From: Antedon bifida
Taxonomy: Eukaryota; Echinodermata; Crinoidea; Comatulida; Antedonidae
Direction: 5' to 3'
DNA: 64,000 bases
NCBI GenBank assembly: GCA_963402885.1
Contig: OY727094.1
Location: 34,908,501-34,972,500 of the forward strand
This document shows, piece after piece, positions 54,613-64,000 of this stretch. The notes below the pieces were generated by a model. The model worked only from the letters and a program-made list of their open reading frames with translations, ran no database searches and was not told the origin of the DNA. The position numbers were made by a program, and so were the translations under genes. Within the stretch, counting starts at the first letter, position 1, and each line of letters begins with the position of its first letter.

Positions 54613-55479
54613 CCCCTTCTCTGCGTATACCCGGTACTACCGGGTATAAACAAACGTCGTTGAAATACGTATACCCGGTAATACCGGGTATGGGCAAAAC
54701 AATTATTTAATCGTATTTGCCTATAATATATAGCACCCTCTATATTCTTTCGATGAACTTGAATATTTTTGCAAGTCATTAAAAAAAATTTCCAGCAAAA
54801 AAAACGGCCCTCTATAGTTGTATTATCGTCTTGAAAATAATGCGCCCTCTATAGTTAATTAATTAATTAATTATATATAGTATAGTATATATAATAGTAT
54901 TTCTATCTTGGAAAGTTGTTTTGAGTAGCGTAATGGCGGCAATTTTGAAAGTAACAAAAATGTACCAGCCCCAATAGGGCAACATCGTGTTTATCACAAC
55001 ACCCAAAAAAAAAATTCTGAAACAATAGTTAGATTTTGTACTATAGTGAATTTTTGGAAACTGTCATTATTTTCACGATTTTGCCCCAAAACTTTGATTT
55101 GTGCATAATTTTTATAAAACAATCAAAATAATTCAATTTTTTTTTATATTTTTATTTGTTATACGTATCTTCATCAATATCCAGTTGGAAAAACGTATTC
55201 CATAAGAATTCTTATAAAAAATATAGTTTTTATCATTGATTCGATAAAAAACAAGAAATTTAAAATACCTGTAATGACGTCACATGACAATCCATCAATA
55301 TGCAAATTACTTTTTTTTTTATACCTAACTGTAGACTAACCCTTTGCCCATCACACACAACAAAAATAATTACACAATTATCTCAATTAGTATTTTTTTG
55401 CAATTTATTAAAATATCATATGTTTTTCTTAAATATATATTACGCACAGAGGTAGGAATAATGCTCCGCAGTGAAAGGG
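54613..55479. mobile_element. piggyBac-like non-autonomous element, 867 bp
   Basis: Flanked on both sides by TTAA (54609-54612 and 55480-55483); unit A has one TTAA at the empty site 7741-7744. The terminal inverted repeats read CCCCTTCTCTGCG and, inverted, CCCTTTCACTGCG. TTAA duplication with CCC-starting ends is the hallmark of piggyBac. Near the left end are two copies of a self-complementary TACCCGGTA(C/A)TACCGGGTA motif. No transposase is encoded. Confidence 0.92.
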
Positions 55480-55968
55480 TTAAGCCAATTTGTAAGTTTA
55501 CACTAATTACACAGTAGTTGACGTCAAAGGGAGTGGCGCAGTTGCTGCTACAAATCGTCACATTTAACTGTATCGGTATATTGATAGTCCAGATACGAGG
55601 AGATCCATGAGTTACAGTCCAGTCTTAAGCCAATTGTAAGTTTACACTAATTATACAGTAGTTGACGTCAAAGGGAGTGGCGCAGTTGCTGCTACAAATC
55701 GTCACATTTGACTGTATCGGTATATTGATAGAGTCCAGATACGAGGAGATCCATGAGTTACAGTCCAGTCTTAAGCCAATTGTAAGTTTACAATATTTCA
55801 TTAATATAGTTCGGAACAATAATATGAGAATAATATAGGCATAGCTCTGATGGTTATGCTTCCATTGTTATTTGTAGTAGAGTGTGGGTTGTTATTATTG
55901 TGATAGGGGTGTGGTATGTTATGTTTTATGTATAGAAGGCGGGATAGAAGGGTCTATTGAAGGTTTAC

Positions 55969-57957
55969 GATGAAATCGGTCGCGTCTGAAATCGGTCGCG
56001 TTTGAAATCGGTCGCGATAAAATCAACTTCCGGTATTTTAACTTCCGTTAGAGCTATACGTTTGAAATCGGTCGCGTTTGAAATCGGTCGCGCTATTTTG
56101 TATGGAGCGAGATGCATGCTAGCGGGATATACATTTTCTTCGATTATATAGTCTAGATGATTTAATTGATATTTTTTAGGAACCAGATTATTTATGTGGA
56201 TATTTTTTATTTTTGTTAATAAATATTTATTGTAATTGTAGTTTTTGCGTCAGGGAGTTGAGTAATTAGATGTTTTTGCCCTACTCTGACGTAATTTGTA
56301 CCCGAGAACAACTTGCGAATTTTTTCGCAAGTATTCTCAAATGTACTTAGTATAAAGTACAAATTACGTCAGAGTAGGGCAAAAACATCTAAATATTTAT
56401 TATCAATCATTTTTTTTTATTTCACAGGTCTCGAAGAAGGCCTGTATCTTTTCAAAATGGCCATTTCTAATCACGTTTAAATATTATTTTATTAGGCATA
56501 ATAATAATATATAATAATTTACATCTATTTTATTATGTACTGTAATTAATATATTATATAGAGAATATACGTCTGTGTCTTTTATTATGCAAACAATTAC
56601 GTAAAAGAGAACAATTTATTTAAAAACAATAATTGTTACATTGTATAGCCCGTAAAGCCAGCGTATCCATTTTTATACTTATGCATACTGTGGCAGATAT
56701 ATCATATCCATGTCGTTAATAACTTACTATTGGATCACCTTATTTTAATTTCTATTTTATTTATGTCCGTACGTTATGTAGGATAATATTAAGTATAGGC
56801 CTATAATGATTATTGTTGAGGCAAATCACGTGTATATTTTTATTTCTAATGTTTAGGCCTAATAGTTTCTAGTAAAAATGATTATTATATGCGGATCGTT
56901 AAAAGGCGAGTTACTGAAATAAACCCCGAAATAGGCCATATAGTGGATGCGCCTTCTATGATCGTGCAGACGTTAACTGCACGTTATTTTGCTGACGGGG
57001 ATTCCCTTAAAAAAAACACGCACTACGGTGTCAAATCATGGAAAAAACACGTACGATCGTTGTTCATGGCCATGTAAAGATGACGTATAGGCCTATTACT
57101 AATAACCATACGTTTGAAACATCTAGGCCTGCACGTCTTTTTGTGAAACATAGTTCCATGGTGAAACGATGTATATAATGTACGTATATACGTCGGTGAT
57201 ACTAGGCCTATAGTTTTTAATTTTAATATCTTTTATTTCTTCATTTAGGCCTATAATAATCACTTAATGTAAATAATTAAGTAGGCCTACCGTATCATTG
57301 TACACCATAGTCCACTGTATAGGCCCGGTAGATTGATTTATAACAGCATATTATTTTATTAGTAGGCCTATTATCCTAAAACCATGCTCACGTAAGAGTG
57401 ACGGATATCGAACGTAAAAATCATCGTCATACATCATCTTCCTTTTTATTGCATAAACCTCATTGAGCTGGTATCCACTTGCAGGTATAGAACTAGTGAT
57501 TTAAAAATACGCAATAGGCGCGTCTACTTGTTTAATATTAAATTATTTTCAACATTTTTAAAACTTTAAACAGTGGCATGCTAATCTTTTCAAAAACTTA
57601 AAACAATATTCAATAACACTTTTAACAACGATTTTCTAAACGAACACATTACAATTATTCATTGACATCTGTAAGATAAAATGAAAACACAAATTATTTA
57701 TAAATAATGAGATAAATATTTATATTTACTGTAGGCCTACTAAAAAATAATAACGATCGAGGTGAAAAAAATGTTAATAGTATTAGAAATTCTATATTCA
57801 AAATTAACTAAAAACATAATTAGCGTTTTCATTAAAAATATATCGACCGATTTCAAACGCGACCGATATCATTAAACGTATAGCTCTAGCGGCGCGCCAT
57901 ACAAAATACCGGAAGTTGATTTTATCGCGACCGATTTCAGACGCGACCGATTTCATC
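55969..57957. mobile_element. Iteron-ended DNA element, unit C copy (both ends present)
   Basis: Left end GATGAAATCGGTCGCG and right end CGCGACCGATTTCATC are exact inverses, each followed by further GAAATCGGTCGCG copies and the shared phrase AAAATCAACTTCCGGTATTTT. Contains about 1.09 kb (56606-57692) that unit A lacks, with an unrecognised plus-strand open frame of 62 residues (56889-57077). Most likely A suffered internal deletion. No target duplication is clear. Confidence 0.7.
56231..56390. mobile_element. 160-bp hairpin MITE
   Basis: Absent from unit A, where TAAATATTTAT is followed directly by CATCAATC. In C, AAATATTTAT is present on both sides (56221-56230 and 56391-56400). Within it, 56268-56301 and 56357-56390 are perfect 34-bp inverse complements around a 55-bp loop. 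A 9-10 bp target duplication is indicated. Confidence 0.85.
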
Positions 57958-60519
57958 TGACACCATATTGGTTGGGAAGACAATAGTATAGGGTAGGGGT
58001 GTGGTGTATTATGTTTTATGTAGAGAAGGGTGTCTACTGAATGGGAAGACAATACAATTGTTCTGTTATGTAACCTACAGTACAAACTACAAGGAACAAT
58101 ACAGAACATCAAAAACTAGCAATGCATGTACTTTTATAAGGCATGTTATTATTAGGTATATTGTGTTAGGGAATGCCAAGATTTTGTAACAATATTACTA
58201 TATTAACTAGGCCTATGTATATTTACTATATATAAAAACTAACCTAAAACACTACAGTATAATCACAATTAAAACATATTAAATACATACTGTTATGCCT
58301 ATCTTGATTTCAACACATTAAATTTTAGTACAATATCGGAATTAAAACATGTTAAACTACAAAACAACTAAACTAAATATCACAATCGGAATTAAGAAAT
58401 CTTAAATACTACAGTACAATCGTTATTAAAATATCCTAAATACTACATTACAATCGGTTAAATTACCTACACTCTAAATTGTTGTGAACGTAAAAGAATG
58501 TTGGCAAATGCATTCTAATCCTATTGGTAGATAAATAAATATTTTGTATTTGCAAGGGATAAATCTCAACATCGTGGATTTGAACCTAAGAACCTGGTAT
58601 CGGTAGACGAACATAATTCATTGACATAATTATATGTTTTTTGTTTGTTTTACCATACATTTACATTTAATGCTAAGTGTAAAACGAATTGTAGATACAG
58701 AAACAAAATGGTAACAGATTCATTGACATAATAATTATTATATGTATTTTTGTTTTACGACGAATCGGCTATTTTGATGGATTATAATCAGTATGTGATA
58801 GATCTTATTAAATGTACTACTGTCATCTTTATTAAATATACTACTGTGTTATCGTTAGATAAATTATATTTTTTATTTGTAACTGGAATAAAAACTAATT
58901 TCTTTATATACTTTCTGTATCTATAAATCCCTAAAAATTATTCAATATCCACCTTAGGGAATCCACCTAATATCCATATTAGGGAAGGATACCTAAAAAT
59001 TATATTGAAATAAAGAGCCTTAATATACTGTATTAACTTGAAAACTTAAATTAATTCAACAGCGTGCAGGGCGTTAGTTGTTTTCCCTTTGTTGCTGAAA
59101 CATTATGCACTAAACAAAAGAACAAAAGCAGCCGTATTTTAACACATTAACACACTCAAATAATAAATGGGACACCCCTATTTTCCCATCTTTGTATAAT
59201 GGTATAGTCCATATTATAAGTCGAGGTAGCCGAAAACGGCACCTGATCCGAACCTGATCATAATCCTCGGGTGATTACCGAACCTGATCATAATCCTCGG
59301 GTGATTACCGAACCTGATCATAATCATAAATGCAGCGGGTGTTCACTCCTCTTGCGTTCTGCGCAATACTAGCACCGCCAACTACAATAATAATACATTT
59401 GCTCGGCCGGACTCCATTTATAGCTCTGCTAGTTACTTTTTCGTTTATGGTTATGTGGTTGTGGATCGGAAATGTTGACCTGTTCCTGTTAATTGAACGT
59501 ATACACATGTTCTCGTCTCTCAATTCAGAATGTACGTGGCCATAAACAAAACAGATACATAATTATATTTTAACATTTTTATATTTTAACTATGCTAGTG
59601 TAAATTTGTTTAGTTTTGACTAATATTTCATTTTGGTGATGTTACTCATGTGTTCAGTAGTGTTACTGATTGCGCAACCTGTCGCCTGGCCAACATAATC
59701 CTAGTACGCTGCGGGTAGCAAAACATAAAGAATACAATAATAATAGTAATGACATCAGAATAAGATGTTTGGTTCTTATTTTGTATTCCATCGATACTGT
59801 GTACTGTACGTTTACAAAAACAATTGTTGAGGTAAACAAACAGGTGGATTCAGATGAAATCTGATCGTCTATCTTCACCCGTTTGTATTGTTTTGCTTCT
59901 TAAAAAAATATTGATAAATATAATATATTATTGCACAAACAGTGTTGTAAATAAATACATTAAAAAACAATTAAGTTGAGATGAAAATGTAATCTATTAT
60001 AAACAAGATAGCTATAAGATGATATTGTGCTTAACTTCCTTAATGGTGATGTAACAACAATCTAAAAATCAGATGTTGGAATTTGTTTCATTTTTCTTTA
60101 AAATAATAGTTTTATTTCCTTCACGAAAGACAACGTTTATACCAGTTTGGATTTCTTGTTATCGGAATAGAACATTTTAATAACTTCCTTATAGCGTGCT
60201 GATAACAAGAACTCATTGTGGTTCTTAACTTAATGAGAAGAAAAACAACTCAATTACACAGCAAAATACAATAGCAGATTATACAGATATTACAATAACA
60301 GAACAGATTTTTACTTCAATAAAAACGTTAATGTTAAAATAATACAATGTACAACAACATTTATTTTTATCTCCGTGGTGCAAACTTTCTGCTGTTAGAC
60401 TTCTAGAGCAGACGTTACGGTGTGTTTAAAATACGAACAAACCAACAAAATTGTGTTGTAATATGTTAAGGCAAAGAATTTTGGTCGGAAGCAGCAAAAC
60501 TGAAATGGAAAAATAATAA

Positions 60520-60786
60520 ATGGAAAATCAGAACCAAACCCTAAATCTAAACCAAACTCACAATCAGCACCAAACTAAAAATCAGAACCAATCTCAAAAT
60601 CAGAACAAAACCCAAAATCAGAACGAAACCCTAAATCTAAACCAAACCCAATTTCAAAACCAAACTCACAATCAGCACCAAACTAAAAATCAGCACCAAA
60701 CTAAAAATCAGAACCAATCTCAAAATCAGAACGAAACCCAAAATCAGAACCAAGCCAAAAAACTAAACCAAACCCAAATTCAGTAG
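60520..60786 (+). repeat. Asn/Gln-coding short tandem repeat, unit C
   Basis: Expanded counterpart of 11469-11651 with a different repeat number; open for 88 codons. Considered a repeat rather than a gene. Confidence 0.7.
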
Positions 60787-60806
60787 TCTGAATCACGCAA
60801 TCCAAA

Positions 60807-61203
60807 GATAATGGATATGCATGATGATAGTGTACAATAAGTTGCTGTGTTTTAAGATAATGGATATGCATGATGATAGTGTACAATCAGTTGCTGTGTT
60901 TTAAGATAATGGATATGCATGCTGATAGTGTACAATAAGTTGCTGTGTTTTAAGATAATGGATATGTATGCTGATAGTGTACAATAAGTTGCTGTGTTTT
61001 AAGATAATGGATATGTATGCTGATAGTGTACAATAAGTTGCTGTTTTAAGATAATGGATATGTATGCTGATAGTGTACAATAAGTTGCTGTGTTTTAAGA
61101 TAGTGGATATGTATGCTGATAGTGTACAATAAGTTGCTGTGTTTTAAGATAATGGATATGTATGCTGATAGTGTACAATAAGTTGCTGTGTTTTAAGATA
61201 ATG
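60807..61203 (+). repeat. 49-bp minisatellite, unit C, about 8 copies
   Basis: Same unit as 11670-12070, with private variants (GCATGATG in the first two copies, a 2-base loss in one copy). Confidence 0.95.
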
Positions 61204-61804
61204 TTTATCAACTGTACACATTGTTGTTCATCTGACCTTTGACATGACGAAATTTTACAAAGGTTTTAGCATCCGCGCCTACATCAAATGCGTCTGTTAC
61301 AGTTACAGCACTTTATAATAGGCCAAATAAATCAACGTTGTTCCGTACACGTGTAGGCCTACAATAGTGACATAAAAAAAAGACAAAAATTAACATAAAT
61401 CATTAAATTTAGCTCTATGGTAAACTGTTATAAATAAATAATAAAGAAACACATACGAAGTTATGAACTAACAAATCATGCGTTTTGTTTGAGTGATTAT
61501 CACGTCATGCATGAATGCACAAAGGAAGCCGGTACTTCCTTCATGATGAAATATTAAAATCAAGAACCTAGAATTCTTATATTATTATTGTGGTATCAGC
61601 TTCAATGGTCTACTCGTCATGACATAGCACTTGAGCACTTTGTTGTTTGTTCATTTCATGTCGCTCATCATTGAACTTATGGTGATCACGATTAGGTTGA
61701 TCCGGCTTTTTATAGTTAGCCGACTTTGCTTTAAAGTGAGAAAACAATTCAATCTGCATTACTGGTAAACCAATGTGTATTTTTCATAATCACAGTGAGA
61801 GCTG

Positions 61805-61810
61805 TATAAA
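61805..61810 (+). promoter_or_regulatory. TATA box of NLR-C
   Basis: TATAAA followed by GG at the place of the unit A TATATAAA; the downstream donor AACCA/GTAAGT (exon end 61928) is also kept. Supports a third, separately transcribed NLR gene. Confidence 0.5.
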
Positions 61811-63787
61811 GGAAACATAGCTGTTGCAACATAAGGAAACATTACAACAGTTGGTACTTAAGTGAAAAGGCCCTGACGACGAACTCAGAGGAAACATTGT
61901 TCATAGCAACAGACGACCTCGTTAACCAGTAAGTAATCTGTATTTGTTTCTGTTTTGTAGGTAAGAATCATCGAATTTGTCCATTCTTACCTTTCTTTGC
62001 TAATAATATAATGTATATACAGCCTCAACAACAACGCATGTATTTTCTCGTCTCTCAATTCAGAATGTGGCTATCACAATAAACACAATACAAAATACTT
62101 ACATTTATTTATTTTTACTATGCTAGCTAAGTGTAATACAGTAAATTCGTTTAATCTTGACTATTCCATTTTGGTGAGGTTACTCCAGTTTGTCGTCACT
62201 GATTACCCAACCTATCCAATGTAATCCTAAGTACGCGTGCGAAACATAAAGAACATTATAAATTACCCGGATGCTCGTCACTAAATGAACAAACTGCACA
62301 CATTGAACTTGATATGAAACGATCGTCACTTCATAAGTTTGACATATTTCACCAACCCTATTGATCTGATCCAACAGACTCATACAGAGGTAAATATGTT
62401 TCAAGATAAAACCTAAATTTATCCAAATTATACCAAATGGTCTTCTTGTTAGAACATTACTACTAACTTAGCAGGTATCATTCAGGAAAGTCATTGTTAA
62501 TTGAACATTTTTTCTAGACAAATCGTGCAAATAAAATACGCTAAAAATGCTTTTTAGTCGAAAGAAAAGATACGGGACGCTGTTTGATGACATTTATAAA
62601 TAATAATTGTGCAAACACATATGGTTTAAATTTGTTTCAACTCCTCTATAATGTGGCGCGTAGATTTGTAAAAACTAGGGCTACAAAAAAGAACTGGGCA
62701 AATGGGTGACATCCATAATGGCTTCTGATTCTGAATGAACGATCAATAATAACCTTATACTGTATGTTTCGATGGAATGGTTAAACTTTTTTTTGAATTC
62801 TCTTTTTCAACTAAAGTACGTGGAAAAAATTACTATTCTATAACAAATGTCTACAAACGAAAATACGAATCAATATAAAATATTTATGACCGTGTTCACA
62901 TTTTTCGCCGCACTTTATGGAATGAAAGGAAAGAAATTAAATTGTGATTCCTGATGTGTGCATTTAATTGTGTTTGTTTTGGAGATACCTTGATATAATT
63001 AATGCCTATAATACTGTACATAAGCGAGCATAGCATAATAGCTGTAATCAATCAAAACACCTATTTTTTTTTATTGTGTTTTCACTCTTGAATATTATTT
63101 TGATTCCTACTTCTTATAATATTATGTTTTATGTATTTTATATTTGTTTTTTTGTGCCACTAATTTTAAAAGTAATAACCAATGAATTAAACAATTTTAT
63201 ATAACACCTACATACATTCATGTCATTTGATTGGACGATTGTATCACATGGCGTGATAATACGTACTATTTAACGATCGTGAAAAAGTACTTTTTTTTTC
63301 ATTTTTCGCGTATATCCAATACAGCACCGTCTGTTCTGTGACGCGCACCACGCGATCGCTCCTTCACAACGAGATCAGAACAATGACAGTGGCAATGACA
63401 AGAATCTATTTCGATGTTCTATAACAAATACGATAATGAATGTTTTTATATTCGTTCTATTTCATATTTAAAAACTCAAGACGATGCTGCTAGGTATGTT
63501 AAATAACGTACGCCTATGAAAAACAAATGTACTGGTATAATGAACTGTGCGAAATCAAATGACTTTTGACATTTTTGGTCCAACTGAATAAAACATAAAA
63601 TGAGAGCATTATTTCTATAATACAATCAAATAATGTTCTATTATGCTTATTAATAATATTCTGAAATTGTGTACAATTCAAAAACTATTTTTAAAACGGT
63701 AGACAAAAAAAACATTTCTATCGACGTTGCTAAAATCAGTAAGAAAGTAAAATTCGACAAAATTAAATTTATTATTATTCTTTACAG

Positions 63788-64000
63788 ATTCAAAATGGAT
63801 GAAAAAGATGTAGAATTCCAAACATTTCTGAAAGAACTAAATGAACACTATTCTGGTGTAAAGATGCGATGGCTGAGAATGCTTCTATTTGGTATTATAC
63901 CCATTGGAACTCTTGATGAAAAATCAGCCCTAGATTTATTTAATCATCTGACTGACCGTGGATTTATTTCCAAAACTGATGTGAAGCTGTTGTCGGACAT
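63788..64000 (+). CDS. NLR-C exon 2, partial: death-effector-like domain
   Basis: Acceptor TTTACAG ends at 63787; ATG at 63795; 206 coding bases remain before the window ends. It is the close paralogue of NLR-A residues 1-69. Seven base differences are seen, six of them replacing an amino acid (S16N, L to I and T to A near residues 35-45, Q to H, E to D, C to F) and one silent. The frame is open to the end. The rest of the gene lies outside the window. Confidence 0.75.

Larger units (their letters stand above)
52478..64000 (+). repeat. Segmental duplication, unit C copy
   Basis: Close copy of 5572-14880, truncated by the window end. It includes TGACGTCA boxes at 52490, 54049, 54352, 54515, 55519 and 55663. 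57958-59215 and 61400-63780 hold no supported gene beyond what is listed separately. Confidence 0.92.

Overview
This is eukaryotic (animal) DNA: AT-rich, intron-bearing, dense in transposon remnants, with no bacterial-style operons. The NLR-type immune receptors with death-fold N-termini, the HELLS-like SNF2 helicase exons, the CR1/L2-like and L1/Tx1-like LINE remnants, the piggyBac-like element and the very frequent TAGGCCTA words suggest a marine invertebrate deuterostome, most likely an echinoderm. That placement is inference; no species marker is present.

Layout. 1-2309 is a large inverted repeat. 2310-5570 is intergenic with LINE pieces and simple repeats. From about 5.1 kb the window is a tandem array of one gene unit: unit A (about 5-30.2 kb), unit B (30.2-49.85 kb) and unit C (from 49.85 kb, cut off at 64000). 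A complete unit holds an upstream block with repeated TGACGTCA boxes, an NLR gene on the + strand, a 52-bp minisatellite after the gene, and on the - strand a 5'-truncated, decayed copy of a HELLS-like chromatin-remodelling helicase gene. Units A and C are close copies over about 9 kb; B is an older relative with a different promoter and a different N-terminal exon.

The NLR genes encode a tandem death-effector-like module, short repeated linker exons, a NACHT ATPase with intact Walker A and B motifs, a helical region and a short leucine-rich C-terminus. NLR-A (14677-19678) and NLR-B (37330-42390) give consistent splice phases (all phase 1) and open frames of about 898 and 955 residues. Unit C supplies only the promoter, 5' exon and the first 206 coding bases of a third gene.

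The most striking signal is in the last 840 bp of the two NLR genes. I count about 34 amino-acid-changing codon differences and not one synonymous difference, many changes being two or three bases within a codon, while upstream NACHT sequence differs at many silent sites. In the leucine-rich end the changes fall on the x positions of LxxLxLxx, the expected ligand-facing surface. This points to extreme diversifying selection, or codon-targeted diversification, on a scaffold homogenised by recent conversion. Other notable items are an N-terminal exon swap between otherwise alignable genes, a 30-codon pure GAG expansion inside NLR-B, and several mobile elements whose insertion can be read directly because the paralogous unit keeps the empty site.
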